Shown piece after piece: positions 37,384 to 47,423 of a stretch of DNA of 64,000 nt (its first letter is position 1; every line of letters starts with the position of its first letter). Under the pieces are notes generated by a model. The model did no database searches. It was given only the letters and a program-made list of their open reading frames with translations, and had not been told where the DNA came from. This DNA comes from Torulaspora globosa (Eukaryota; Ascomycota; Saccharomycetes; Saccharomycetales; Saccharomycetaceae). The position numbers and the translations under genes were made by a program. The stretch lies in assembly GCF_014133895.1 (NCBI RefSeq), contig NC_050732.1:806001-870000 (forward strand). Reading direction: 5' to 3'.

Positions 37384-39327
37384 ATGATCAGAAATGTCGG
37401 GAAGAAGGCTGCAAGGGTTAATTTAAGACAGGCACTGGGTTCTTTCTCAAAAAACAGAGGTCTTAGTACTTTCTTGCTTAGAAGCCGGGAAGGGCAAGCT
37501 CACTGTCGTACAACTTCGTGGTTGATCAAAAGGTTTCAATCCACGGAAGTTTCCTTTGACAAGCTGACTCCGGAGGAGCAAAATATCCTCACGGAGGAAA
37601 GAGCAGTGGACAAGGTTGATGTATGCATTGTAGGTGGTGGTCCTGCTGGGCTAGCTACTGCTATCAAATTGAAACAGCTAGACAACAAAGAAGGCGATGG
37701 ACAACTAAGGGTTGTTGTTCTTGAGAAAGCCGCAGATATCGGGTCCCATATCGTCTCTGGGGTGATTATGGACCCTCGTGCTCTCCGGGAGCTGTTTCCA
37801 GAAAGTGAGTACTATGATGACAAGGGAGAAGGCATACCGCTCCCTCCAGAGATTGTAACAAAGGTGATTGACGAGGAATTTAAGTTTCTGATAGGGCAGC
37901 AGGGGCTCCCAGTGCCAACTCCGTCTCACATGAAGAACGAGGGCAAGAATTACATCGGTTCACTGAGTGAGATTACAGCCTTTTTGGGAGCTCAGGCTGA
38001 AAACTTAGGCGTCGAAGTGTATTCAGGAATTGCAGTTTCCGATGTCCTTTTTAGCGATGATGGCAAGTCCGTCGTGGGGGTTGCAACTAAGGACATGGGT
38101 ATCTCGAAATCAGGCAGACCAAAGGATAACTTTGAAAGAGGGATGGCGTTCAAGGCGAGACAAGTGGTCTTGGCTGAGGGCTGCCATGGCTCGTTGACTA
38201 AACAAATTATCAAGAAATTCAATCTTCGTAAAAATGCTCAAAATCAGTCGTACGGTTTGGGTATCAAAGAGGTCTGGGAAGTGAGTCCTGAGAAGTTCAG
38301 AAGGGGCTTTGTCACTCACACAATGGGATATCCTTTATCGAATAGCGTTTATGGTGGTGGTTTCCAGTATCATTTTGGTGAGAACTTGGTGACGGTCGGT
38401 TTAGTTGTTGGTTTGGATTATAAGAACCCTTACGTATCTCCTTATCAGGAGTTTCAAAAAATGAAGCTACATCCCTATTATAAGAACGTTTTGGAAGGTG
38501 GGAAATGTATTTCGTATGCTGCGCGTGCCTTAAATGAAGGCGGTTTACAGGCTGTTCCTAAGCTCAACTTTCCTGGCGGTGTGCTCGTTGGTGCTTCTGC
38601 TGGCTTTATGAACGTTCCAAAAATTAAGGGCTCTCACACTGCTATGAAATCTGGTATGCTAGCGGCGGAGGAGATGTTCAAAGTCATCTCTAAAATGCCT
38701 ACATTGGAGGAATTAGAGGAGCAGGGAGTTGAGGAACTGACTAAAGAGCCAATAGATCTTGATGCCTATGGTGAAGCTTTCAAAAGTTCTTGGATCTATA
38801 AAGAGCTTTATGCTGTAAGAAATGTTAGGCCATCTTTTAACTCCTTCTTAGGCGGATATGGCGGCATGGTGTATTCAGGCTTGGATACATTTATTTTAAA
38901 AGGACGCGTTCCATGGACTTTCAAATTTCATGAATCTGATGCCTCAGTCACTGAAACCGCCTCTAAGCATAAACCAATAAGTTACCCCAAACCAGACGGA
39001 ATTATCTCATTTGATATCATGACTTCAGTTTCCAGAACCGGAACAAACCATGATGAGGATGAGCAATGTCATTTGCGGGTTCCAAACCAGGATTTAGACA
39101 AACATGCAGAAGCAGCATTTCCAAAATGGAAGGGCATAGAGAATCGTTTCTGTCCAGCAGGCGTGTACGAATACATCAAAGACGACAGCTCGCCGTTAGG
39201 AGTGAAGTTTCGGATTAATTCGCAGAACTGTATTCATTGTAAGACTTGCGACATCAAGGATCCTACTCAAGATATCAATTGGACTGTCCCAGAAGGTGGT
39301 GATGGCCCAAAGTATACATTAACCTGA
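37384..39327 (+). CDS. CIR2: Electron-transfer flavoprotein:ubiquinone oxidoreductase homologue
   Basis: 647 residues (631 in S. cerevisiae). A mitochondrial inner-membrane ETF-QO, which passes electrons from the ETF (Aim45/Cir1 in yeast) to ubiquinone. The N-terminal ~50 residues are basic and hydroxyl-rich with no early acid cluster, a good presequence. FAD binding starts at VDVCIVGGGPAGLATAIKL (about 76-94). The ubiquinone region is in the middle (GGGFQYHFGENLVTVGLVVG). The C-terminus has the 4Fe-4S ligands in RFCPAGVYEY and NCIHCKTCDIKDP, giving the four cysteines expected. Converges on CDC24. Confidence 0.95.
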   Translation: MIRNVGKKAARVNLRQALGSFSKNRGLSTFLLRSREGQAHCRTTSWLIKRFQSTEVSFDKLTPEEQNILTEERAVDKVDVCIVGGGPAGLATAIKLKQLDNKEGDGQLRVVVLEKAADIGSHIVSGVIMDPRALRELFPESEYYDDKGEGIPLPPEIVTKVIDEEFKFLIGQQGLPVPTPSHMKNEGKNYIGSLSEITAFLGAQAENLGVEVYSGIAVSDVLFSDDGKSVVGVATKDMGISKSGRPKDNFERGMAFKARQVVLAEGCHGSLTKQIIKKFNLRKNAQNQSYGLGIKEVWEVSPEKFRRGFVTHTMGYPLSNSVYGGGFQYHFGENLVTVGLVVGLDYKNPYVSPYQEFQKMKLHPYYKNVLEGGKCISYAARALNEGGLQAVPKLNFPGGVLVGASAGFMNVPKIKGSHTAMKSGMLAAEEMFKVISKMPTLEELEEQGVEELTKEPIDLDAYGEAFKSSWIYKELYAVRNVRPSFNSFLGGYGGMVYSGLDTFILKGRVPWTFKFHESDASVTETASKHKPISYPKPDGIISFDIMTSVSRTGTNHDEDEQCHLRVPNQDLDKHAEAAFPKWKGIENRFCPAGVYEYIKDDSSPLGVKFRINSQNCIHCKTCDIKDPTQDINWTVPEGGDGPKYTLT

Positions 39328-39475
39328 GGGAAGGGTTGTTATTGTAATTACATTATTTATTACTTGTTGCACCGTTATTGTGTCCCCTAGTGGGATGTTA
39401 GTATTATGGGCGGGCAAACCCTTGGTCTAGATGATTAGAAATTATATTCTAATGTATGCACAATTTATCACTGGT

Positions 39476-41776
39476 TTAACTATAAGCCCAGACATTGAGG
39501 ATACGATCTTCACTCTCCTTGAGCATATCCTTGGCGACGTTCCAATCGTCTTCAGACGCTAGCATCACGAAATCTCCGTCCTCATCCTGATATTTAACCT
39601 TACTCACAATACCTGAATGGCTTAGTTTTCGCTGTATGATATGAAGGACATCTTCAACGCTAGAATCAAGTTCTGCGAGAACAGTATAAAAATCGGAGTT
39701 GTAGGAAATGCGGATCAGTAGCGAAGATTTTGGTATCGAGTTCTTGTAGTTCTCTGATATGGAGCGGTATTCATTATCGTTAGCGTAGGAGGTATTGCGC
39801 TTGGGTAACATTTCAGAAATATGTTTCCCCTGAGAGCTATTCAAAGATGTTATGCTGTTATGCGCATTCCTAAATTGTACCGGGGAAGCAAACGATGACT
39901 GATCACCGCTACCAACGCTTCTAAATGATTCACTTCTGGCGTTTCGTACCAAAGATTGCAAACAAGAGCTCCAATTTTCTCGCGTCTCTTCGTTTTTGAA
40001 TTTAAGTACAAAATTCCCTTGTTCCTTCACGGATTCCCATGTAATTGTCAAAGAATGATTTTCTAGCGGAATGATTTGATTCAGGTTCACTATCATAATG
40101 CGTCCTCTTAAATCTAGTTTTGGTTCGCTCACCCCACTTGGAGGTGCATTGAAACCGCCGTGTGAACCTCCCAGACTCAGTGTCAGAGAAGAACCGGAAT
40201 TAGTTGGTTTTTTCTTTAAAGACAACGAAGCAGATTTTTTTTGAACCACTTCGGAGAAGAGAATTATAATTTTCTCGAAGAGATAGACTTCAAATTCTCG
40301 TTCGGGTTCTGATGTGCCATTTGTCGAGATAAAGACTTTGTCAAAGTAAAGCAGCTCACCGAACTTGGCAATGCGATAGCCTTTCCAATTCACAACACGA
40401 TCATATAGCTTCTTTACCACTTCATGATTCTCAGTTCTTCTTTGGTTTTCATTGATGCTCCTGGCGATACCTTTCGAGATTTCCAGAGCTACCTCAAGCT
40501 CCTTGGAACTTCCTGCATCCTGTGAGGCCTGCAGAAGCTCCTTTAACAGAAGGGGATATCTGCAGAGACGTTGCACGGGTTTGTAAAGGAATGATTGCAG
40601 TTCCATCTTATTGCGAATTACGAAGTCCGTTCGCAGCATTTTCTCTAGTTGATTGGACAAAAAATCTATTGCTGCATTTTGGCCAATGGACCAAGGTTCG
40701 TAGAGCTTAAAGAAATATTTGGAATGCATGAAAAGCGCCCCTATCCGCTGCTTGGGCGCGTCAATGAGGGCATTAATCTCCAAAGATACTAAAAATCTCC
40801 TTTGGAAATCTATGGCACCACTTAGATTGGGGAACAGCATGTAAAGTTCCTCCGAGGTGATTAAGTTGCTCTCCAATAACTGCTCTCTGTATTTTTCTAA
40901 GATTTCCAGATCATGTACGTATTTCCTTTCTGTGGCAACAAACTCTTTCATAATCTTGGAATATTCCGAATAACATGGCACTTGTTGCAATTCCAATTGG
41001 ATCTGCTCCTGAGTTTCCTCAGCAGTGGAAAATATGTCGGGCGACGAATTCATCAGAGTGACAATTACGTCCAGAACTTTCATTAGGTCGGTCGTTGAAT
41101 TCGAAAAAACGTCTGATATCTTGAAAAGCTCTTCGTCATTGAAAGCAAAGTGCTGCTTGCATCCCAGTATAAAATCGTAAATGGATTTCTTGCAAATTTT
41201 AATGTCATCAGATGAAACCACTGGTAGTTTAAACTGAGGCTTCAGGGCGTTGAAAATAATGCAAAGCGGAGAACCCTGCTGGAAGAGTTGCGAAAGCTGA
41301 GTGACAGGATCGCAGTCCATAGAAATCGGCAGTATCCCCATACTAAAGGTTAGGAGTGTATCTTCCATATGAGGGTTGCTAGTGCTATTGGTTTGCGAGG
41401 ATGAGTACGTGATGCTGTCGAGCGACATATCCTCCTTGAGGCTAAAATTCGAGATGGAGCTTGTTCTCGCAATATTGTTGGTACCCGGATGACTGTCCCT
41501 GCCGCTGAAGGAAGAGGAAATGCTCTGGTGACCGTTAACCTTCTGCTGCTGCTGTTTTTGAGACAGAAACAGCGACTGCCTTTCGCTCAGTACCTCGGCA
41601 GAAGCATAGGCCAAATTCAAATACGGATGAAGCTGTGGTAATCGTTCCAATCTTGTTTTCACATTAGTGCAAATATAGTACAGCGAGTCCAGTTCGGTGA
41701 CAGAAGCATTCATAACATTAAGCATCGAAGTCGAATTGGATTGCGAATTTCGCAACGGCAATGAAGCGGAAGACAT
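39476..41776 (-). CDS. CDC24: Cdc42 guanine nucleotide exchange factor
   Basis: 766 residues (854 in S. cerevisiae). Cdc24 activates Cdc42 for polarity and budding. Order: N-terminal CH-like region (VTELDSLYYICTNVKTRLE onward); DH domain (EFVATERKYVHDLEIL, near residue 290, to PVQRLCRYPLLLKELL); PH domain (VVNWKGYRIAKFGELL to ENWSSCLQSLV); Ser-rich linker; C-terminal PB1 domain (SLLIRISYNSDFY, OPCA motif YQDEDGDFVMLASEDDW) that binds Bem1. The frame continues upstream with an ATG at 41947, but that would leave only ~60 bp after the ERV46 stop. The ATG at 41776 matches the family N-terminus and is preferred. Confidence 0.94.
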   Translation of the reverse strand: MSSASLPLRNSQSNSTSMLNVMNASVTELDSLYYICTNVKTRLERLPQLHPYLNLAYASAEVLSERQSLFLSQKQQQQKVNGHQSISSSFSGRDSHPGTNNIARTSSISNFSLKEDMSLDSITYSSSQTNSTSNPHMEDTLLTFSMGILPISMDCDPVTQLSQLFQQGSPLCIIFNALKPQFKLPVVSSDDIKICKKSIYDFILGCKQHFAFNDEELFKISDVFSNSTTDLMKVLDVIVTLMNSSPDIFSTAEETQEQIQLELQQVPCYSEYSKIMKEFVATERKYVHDLEILEKYREQLLESNLITSEELYMLFPNLSGAIDFQRRFLVSLEINALIDAPKQRIGALFMHSKYFFKLYEPWSIGQNAAIDFLSNQLEKMLRTDFVIRNKMELQSFLYKPVQRLCRYPLLLKELLQASQDAGSSKELEVALEISKGIARSINENQRRTENHEVVKKLYDRVVNWKGYRIAKFGELLYFDKVFISTNGTSEPEREFEVYLFEKIIILFSEVVQKKSASLSLKKKPTNSGSSLTLSLGGSHGGFNAPPSGVSEPKLDLRGRIMIVNLNQIIPLENHSLTITWESVKEQGNFVLKFKNEETRENWSSCLQSLVRNARSESFRSVGSGDQSSFASPVQFRNAHNSITSLNSSQGKHISEMLPKRNTSYANDNEYRSISENYKNSIPKSSLLIRISYNSDFYTVLAELDSSVEDVLHIIQRKLSHSGIVSKVKYQDEDGDFVMLASEDDWNVAKDMLKESEDRILNVWAYS

Positions 41777-42007
41777 CCGAGGTTGAGTTTCGATGTAACC
41801 CGACAAGATGAGCACCGTTAGGAATGAAGGACACCTCCGAGAAACCTCTATACCTTGGCATACAAATGTTATTCGTCCAAATTGGCTTATATAAACAAAG
41901 CTTAAGAATGCTTGGTTGGCAACACATCTCGAAGACACAACGTCCATAGTGACGTGACAGACGATATTAAAAGTGTCAGTAATTAAAATACACTGTAAAT
42001 ACAACTT

Positions 42008-43228
42008 TTATTGGCTTTTTTTGCCCCAGATGGATCTCTGAGCCCTGTAGGTGATCTTGTCAAGCACAGTGCCGACTGCGAGAACGCCACCGATGCTCGT
42101 GATGCAATTTAGGAGAAAGCCTGACCAGGTTTGGGCATGTTGCTCTTTGTTTATAACTTTCAGAGGCGACATCTCGAAATAGATGAAAAGACCGGGCGAC
42201 CCACCTCTTGTGTGCAGAGTGTTTGGATGATCTTCATCGGCCCCACCTCCGAGCGGTCTGTCGTGAAAGGTAGCGCTAAATTGTGCAGTCTCGACGATTT
42301 CATTGTCTAGATACTCGTATCTGGTGGGCACGATCTTAGCGAAATACGAGAACTGATGGAAATGAGTATCGCGGTCGGGAAACACCTGGCGGCCGTCTAG
42401 TGGCTGTGTGGATGCGGCAGCCCCACGGCCTTCCGCGCGCGGAGTGATCGGTACGCCGAAGCTTAAGTGATTGATGATATGGTTGAAGTTCAGATGAGGC
42501 GTTTTCTGGTATAGCGAACTATCGTGGAAGTGGCCACGGGCATTTTGGAATCCCCTACCAGCGGCAAAATGTATTGTTCCTTGAATCCTGCTCAACTGAG
42601 CTTTGCCCTGTACTCTGCAACCTTCTGCCAGTTGTTGATTGACTCTTTCGACGTAGCCCTCACGTTCACATTGCTCGATATTCTTGCCATCGTAAAATGC
42701 CCATTCGGCTTCGAGGTACGCTCTCTTCACGTCATCACACGTTTGGCAGCAGACTCTCTCATTTACAGGCAATTCGTCATTTTTGCTCTGGTCCTTGGCT
42801 CCGTAACATGACCCACAGTAGTTCTCATCATCAGGAATATAGTCAGGCGATGAGTCGCCAGGATGGAAGGACGCCGTGGAGATTTCTTTGCCACTAGAGT
42901 CCAACCTGGTCTTGCTGAATCCCACATCCATGATATCCAGCTGCAAGTCACCGGAACTGTCCATGATGTCCAGGCTAAGCATATCGCAGGGCATCGAAGG
43001 AAAAGTGACATCAACCACAAAATCCAGTTTCAACTGCCGATCCCTATCCACCACCAATTGGGGGCGAGTAACCACTCGGCTAAAGTCGTACCATTCACTA
43101 ATCAACAGAAACAGCGTCAGAATAACACACGACAGAGAGATCAGACCACCGGTCCTCGTACGTATGCGAACATCCTCTTCTGTCTTTGAGAATGCGTCCA
43201 AAGACAGTAAAGTTGACTTTTTGACCAT
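42008..43228 (-). CDS. ERV46: COPII vesicle cargo receptor Erv46
   Basis: 406 residues (415 in S. cerevisiae). Erv46 forms a complex with Erv41 that cycles between ER and Golgi and returns escaped ER proteins. TM1 is near residues 28-46 (GGLISLSCVILTLFLLISEW) and TM2 near 375-395 (LLNCITSIGGVLAVGTVLDK), with a large lumenal domain between. That domain contains a cysteine cluster (YCGSCYGAKDQ, VCCQTCDDVK) important for cargo binding. The C-terminus GKKSQ fits a KKXX-type ER retrieval signal. The ATG at 43228 is chosen; the frame extends upstream only to a non-ATG codon. Confidence 0.95.
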   Translation of the reverse strand: MVKKSTLLSLDAFSKTEEDVRIRTRTGGLISLSCVILTLFLLISEWYDFSRVVTRPQLVVDRDRQLKLDFVVDVTFPSMPCDMLSLDIMDSSGDLQLDIMDVGFSKTRLDSSGKEISTASFHPGDSSPDYIPDDENYCGSCYGAKDQSKNDELPVNERVCCQTCDDVKRAYLEAEWAFYDGKNIEQCEREGYVERVNQQLAEGCRVQGKAQLSRIQGTIHFAAGRGFQNARGHFHDSSLYQKTPHLNFNHIINHLSFGVPITPRAEGRGAAASTQPLDGRQVFPDRDTHFHQFSYFAKIVPTRYEYLDNEIVETAQFSATFHDRPLGGGADEDHPNTLHTRGGSPGLFIYFEMSPLKVINKEQHAQTWSGFLLNCITSIGGVLAVGTVLDKITYRAQRSIWGKKSQ

Positions 43229-43410
43229 ATCTGGACCTCCCAAGCTACTCTTTCTGCTCTGTCCAAATTGCTCTAGGAAAGTCTTTTAGTATGTGTTTTT
43301 TAGTCTGAAGGTTTAATCTTAACAAGCTTCCAACTACAATCAATATTTAAGTCTACAAGCCTCATCAAGGGCCTCCTACAAAGCTACGCCAATGCCTTCT
43401 CGGAGCCCTC

Positions 43411-43899
43411 CTAGCCTACAAACTTCTTGTCCTCGATGAACCGTACCAGCGTCTTGGAACCCGATTGTAAGAGTGGGTGACCCACAACTGCCTGGACCCA
43501 CTTGTTGAGTCCCTGCCGCCGCTCCTCTATGACATCGTCATTGAAGCGGTTGCTCAGTAGTATTTTGCCGGGGAGATGCGGAATGGCAACCTTGGGATGG
43601 TTGTTATACATAGACAGCTCTTTTATCAGACACTTGCGGAAGAACTCGAAGTCGGAGTACCTTCTTCTGACCCTGGAGACTCTGGAATGAAAGCTTGGCA
43701 GGTTCGTGCGACAGATGATTTCGTAATCGGTGAACATTCCCCTGGTGTCTGTTCCGTTGGGTATGTGCGTCTTTGGGTTTCTCACTTCGACTTCAAGGAA
43801 GTTTTCAGGCTCAGCATATATCTCGCTGTAAGTGGGACTCTTGTGGGCCTGTGGCAAGGTGCTTTGCTCCGTGCTGCTGAACGATTTGAACTCTCTCAT
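43411..43899 (-). CDS. SNX3: Sorting nexin 3 (PX domain)
   Basis: 162 residues, the same length as S. cerevisiae Snx3/Grd19. A PI3P-binding sorting nexin that works with retromer to recycle Golgi proteins and the Fet3-Ftr1 iron transporter from endosomes. Almost the whole protein is the PX domain: the phosphoinositide-binding RRRYSDFEFFRKCL (about 78-92) and the PxxP-like loop with HLPGK. It shares a 138-bp divergent promoter with HAP5, as YOR357C-YOR358W do. Confidence 0.95.
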   Translation of the reverse strand: MREFKSFSSTEQSTLPQAHKSPTYSEIYAEPENFLEVEVRNPKTHIPNGTDTRGMFTDYEIICRTNLPSFHSRVSRVRRRYSDFEFFRKCLIKELSMYNNHPKVAIPHLPGKILLSNRFNDDVIEERRQGLNKWVQAVVGHPLLQSGSKTLVRFIEDKKFVG

Positions 43900-44037
43900 G
43901 CCTTGCTGCTCTTGTCACCTTAGACCTTGCAATGTAGTGATCTGTACCAGGAACTCGGGCTTCGTTGATTGACTTTAACATCTTCTACAGAGAGCAAAAG
44001 AGGCAACACCAAGCTGTAGCCAGTCCCACCGTTGGTT

Positions 44038-44523
44038 ATGGCAGACACCGAGGGGGCAGATTTGACAGGTAACGAAGAAGATGGCAGAGCAGAAGTCGTC
44101 AACACGATGGAAGGCAACGACGAGGAGGACATGGATGTGTTCCGGAACGTGGGGCAGGGTCTGATCGGCCACTACAGGGAGATCATGATCCAATACTGGC
44201 AGGAACTCATCAACGAGATAGAATCGACGAACGAGCCTGAGTCGCAGCATCAGGACGATTTTAAATCCCACTCTCTGCCCTTGGCCAGAATAAAGAAAGT
44301 AATGAAGACCGACGAGGACGTGAGAATGATCAGTGCAGAGGCGCCGATTCTTTTTGCCAAGGCCTGCGAGATCTTTATCACTGAGCTAACCATGAGAGCC
44401 TGGTGTGTGGCAGAGGAGAACAAGAGACGTACTTTGCAAAAGGCGGACATCGGCGAGGCACTGCAGAAGAGTGATATGTTTGACTTCCTCATAGACATAG
44501 TCCCGCGACACCTGCAACAGTAG
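44038..44523 (+). CDS. HAP5: CCAAT-binding complex subunit Hap5
   Basis: 161 residues. Hap5 (NF-YC) pairs with Hap3 in a histone-fold dimer that, with Hap2 and activator Hap4, binds CCAAT and turns on respiratory genes. The histone fold is at residues ~80-155: [56 protein letters not shown]. The Hap4-recruiting segment just before ([19 protein letters not shown]) is present, as in fungal Hap5. It is shorter than S. cerevisiae Hap5, lacking the long C-terminal tail. The ATG at 44038 is used; two codons upstream the frame begins at a TTG. Confidence 0.95.
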   Translation: MADTEGADLTGNEEDGRAEVVNTMEGNDEEDMDVFRNVGQGLIGHYREIMIQYWQELINEIESTNEPESQHQDDFKSHSLPLARIKKVMKTDEDVRMISAEAPILFAKACEIFITELTMRAWCVAEENKRRTLQKADIGEALQKSDMFDFLIDIVPRHLQQ

Positions 44524-44843
44524 TATCAGAGCTGCGAGACAGCCAGCGTCAGCGATACAGGCACTCACATAGTGCTCGCATGTCATCGCCCCGGGTTCGA
44601 GCACCAAGGCCCGCATCCCAGCGATGTCTGGCGGCCCCATTGACGGCTAATGGGCTCCAGAACAGCCATTTCGAGCCCTATAAGCTCTCTTTATAAGTAT
44701 TTAGTTGTGGTCACGTGATAGTTTGGTTATTATGTTATAGTAGGGCAGTAAAAAGTTGTCGATCATCAGTAACTTAACAGATTAGCCAAGATCTGAGCAG
44801 AGGCGTTTGAAGGATTTGACCGGTTGGTTTGGACGTTTGGAGG
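44524..44843. promoter_or_regulatory. PTA1 upstream region with Cbf1-type site
   Basis: 320 bp between HAP5 and PTA1. TCACGTGA (44711-44718) lies ~125 bp before the PTA1 ATG, a strong Cbf1/E-box match. A B-box-like TTCGAGC near 44596 is not part of any tRNA fold. Confidence 0.5.
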
Positions 44844-47204
44844 ATGTCGCTGTCGGAGATGGACCAATTGTACCAGGCCCAGAAGTTGGCTATGGAAAAT
44901 AGCCCGGAGCAAATGCTCCCTAAAGTGTTGGAGACAGCAGCTTCTTTGTATATATCTGAGGGAACAGCTCCACCATTGAAGAGGGAGCTGGCCCGATTTA
45001 CTGCACGATTACTCCTTGATGTGATCACTCACGATAGTGTCGCGTCTGCTCAGAAACCGTTTATCGCATCTCAACATTTGGATTGTCTGTGGTCTATAAG
45101 TCGCAATGTGAAAGACTTGATAGCATATAAATATTCAGTCTTGGCATTTTCTGCGTGTTATCCATTGTTATTTGACTTGGTAGCCAAGACGTCAAACCAG
45201 GAGATGTGGAATGTCATGCAAGAGATGAGAGGTTTTATCGCGTCCAACTGGAACACCACATATCCTTTGGAGCTCTCTACAAGTGACAGCGATCCGTTTC
45301 TCAGCGCCAGAAAGAACATAGGCTGCAGACTCGCGACAGCCAAGTTTTTATCGCAGATCATTATCGTTCACACTTCAAGAAATGGTAACAACTTGAAGGC
45401 TGGTTCTGTTAGCATCTCATCCGTCCCAGATAGTCATCCTGTCATCTCAAACAAGCCGCAGCTGGAATCTGAAGCGAAAAAATTCTTAGACCTCTTGCTC
45501 AACTATTTAATCGAGGAACCCATGATGGTCAGCTCGGTTTTCAATGGAGTTCTTAATTGCCTTGCCTTTATCATGAAACAGAGACCTCAAGCTACCATGA
45601 GGATCCTATCAGGTCTGCTGAAGTTTAATGTGGATGCCAAATATCAAGCTGACGACGTATCGGTGTTGAACTACAGATTGAGCAAGAGGTTTGTCGAGCG
45701 TTGCTACAAGAATTTCGTTCAATTCGGATTAAAATCGCAGCTAATAAAGAGTAGTGGACAAATGGCTTCTCAGCAAATGAAATTATCCAAGATTTCGCAG
45801 ACTCTTCATATTATCGGTGAAGAGACAAAGAGTAAAGGTATCTTGAACTTTGACGCCGAGCAAGTTGAGAATAAAATCACCAATAAAGAAAAGCAAAAGT
45901 ACCTGGTTCTGAAGAGGAAGCAGACTACTGCCAAGGTGAACAGAAGCACTGCCACACCCATGATGAGTCCTCCCGCAGGCGCTGCTTCATCTACTCCACA
46001 ACCAGGCAACAGTGCCTCACCCCCTGTTGAAGAATTACCTGTCGATACCACTGGATCAATGTTACTCGACCTCCAGAAGTACACAATGTCTAAGAACAAT
46101 ATTGCCGGTTTTTTTAACAACTCACCAATAGCTATTGATACTTCATACTGTGCTATCTATTCATTGATGAATAGCAAAAACTCTGAACAGGACGTATCAA
46201 AGCTGCCGCAAGATGTTATGATCAAACTCTGCAGTGAGGCATTCTATTCTACAGATACCACTAAGATGATTTCGGGGCTGTCTATTGTCGCCTCCAGGTA
46301 CACTGACCTGATGAATAAGGTCTCACAGCTGCAACAGCAACAGCAGCAACAGCAAGAAACTGGCATCAGCAAGCGGAAAGTTGAAGAAGAGGATGAGGCC
46401 TCAGACTCAAAGAGGATAAAAAAGGAGGATGAAGTCGCACTTTCATCAAATGTAGCAGACAACGAAGGTAAGCTCGAAGATGAATATGATTACGACGCTG
46501 CCAAGGATCAAAAACATACAGAGGTTGACCTCATCAAACCGCAGGCGATGACCGAGGAGGAAAAGATGAAACACCTCGAACGAATCGTGCAACATATAAT
46601 GGACGTGAGCAACAATGATGAGTCGTCAGAAGTAAACACAGCACTTGTCAAGGATCAGGGTCCCTTGGAAAAGATCAAGCTACTTCAATGGAGCAACAAA
46701 GAGTCTTGGCTTCATATTTTGACTAGGCTCTGCACAAGAGGCGTCAGCCATCGGGACAACATGAGTAATTTTATTCGACAAACTCTGTACGATTACTTCA
46801 TGAACGATTTCAACGGCCGAATCGGAATGGCACTAGAGTGGCTTGGCGAGGAATGGTATTATGAGTCCATATCAAATGAGCCATCTAATAACTATCCAAA
46901 CTACGACCATTGGTCATCGAAATTTTTAGACGGTCTGATTCCATTCCTCGAGAACCAACATAGAAGAATCTTCATAAGGCTCATGAGCGAGTTACCTAGA
47001 ATCGAGCAACTACACATCGACAAAGTAAGGCCCATTTGTCTCGATCCTGCTAGAAGCTCGCTGGGTTTTCAAACGTTAAAGTTTCTTGTCATGTTCAGGC
47101 CTCCGGTGAAGCCAATGGTCAAGACCCTGTTAGAGCAAATCATGCAGGAAGACTTGACGGTCAAGGAGCAATGTAATGCGATCCTAGTCAAGTTTTACCA
47201 ATGA
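44844..47204 (+). CDS. PTA1: Cleavage and polyadenylation factor subunit (symplekin)
   Basis: 786 residues (785 in S. cerevisiae). Pta1 is the scaffold of the CPF 3'-end processing complex and contacts Ssu72 and Ysh1. The N-terminal half is HEAT-like (LPKVLETAASLYISEG, LARFTARLLLDVITH, DVIAYKYSVL-type helices). A disordered Ser/Pro/Gly linker lies at ~365-395, and a poly-Gln run (about nine Q, near 46326-46354) is followed by an acidic KR-flanked stretch. The C-terminal symplekin-type region closes the protein. The ATG at 44844 gives almost exactly the S. cerevisiae length. Confidence 0.94.
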   Translation: MSLSEMDQLYQAQKLAMENSPEQMLPKVLETAASLYISEGTAPPLKRELARFTARLLLDVITHDSVASAQKPFIASQHLDCLWSISRNVKDLIAYKYSVLAFSACYPLLFDLVAKTSNQEMWNVMQEMRGFIASNWNTTYPLELSTSDSDPFLSARKNIGCRLATAKFLSQIIIVHTSRNGNNLKAGSVSISSVPDSHPVISNKPQLESEAKKFLDLLLNYLIEEPMMVSSVFNGVLNCLAFIMKQRPQATMRILSGLLKFNVDAKYQADDVSVLNYRLSKRFVERCYKNFVQFGLKSQLIKSSGQMASQQMKLSKISQTLHIIGEETKSKGILNFDAEQVENKITNKEKQKYLVLKRKQTTAKVNRSTATPMMSPPAGAASSTPQPGNSASPPVEELPVDTTGSMLLDLQKYTMSKNNIAGFFNNSPIAIDTSYCAIYSLMNSKNSEQDVSKLPQDVMIKLCSEAFYSTDTTKMISGLSIVASRYTDLMNKVSQLQQQQQQQQETGISKRKVEEEDEASDSKRIKKEDEVALSSNVADNEGKLEDEYDYDAAKDQKHTEVDLIKPQAMTEEEKMKHLERIVQHIMDVSNNDESSEVNTALVKDQGPLEKIKLLQWSNKESWLHILTRLCTRGVSHRDNMSNFIRQTLYDYFMNDFNGRIGMALEWLGEEWYYESISNEPSNNYPNYDHWSSKFLDGLIPFLENQHRRIFIRLMSELPRIEQLHIDKVRPICLDPARSSLGFQTLKFLVMFRPPVKPMVKTLLEQIMQEDLTVKEQCNAILVKFYQ

Positions 47205-47423
47205 ACTGACCATCTTCTCAGGTCTATATACTTGATTACTGTATAGTATTTAATATTGATGAGCTGAAGGCCCTTACACCGCGCTCTGAAATTTTCATTG
47301 AAAATTTTCTGACAGCGTTAAGCGTATGATGGCATGCTTCACTAACAGTTCAAAACATAGATCGGTTCCTCTAGCTTCGTTTGGAGGACCTTTGTGGGCT
47401 TGAAGCTGTCATTCATGATCACC

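Noticed and set aside
41777..41947. 57-residue N-terminal extension of CDC24 from the ATG at 41947
   Set aside because: No similarity to Cdc24 N-termini and would leave ~60 bp of promoter after ERV46; kept only as an alternative.
44570..44610. tRNA-like B box (GGGTTCGAGC) downstream of HAP5
   Set aside because: No A box at the right distance and no cloverleaf.
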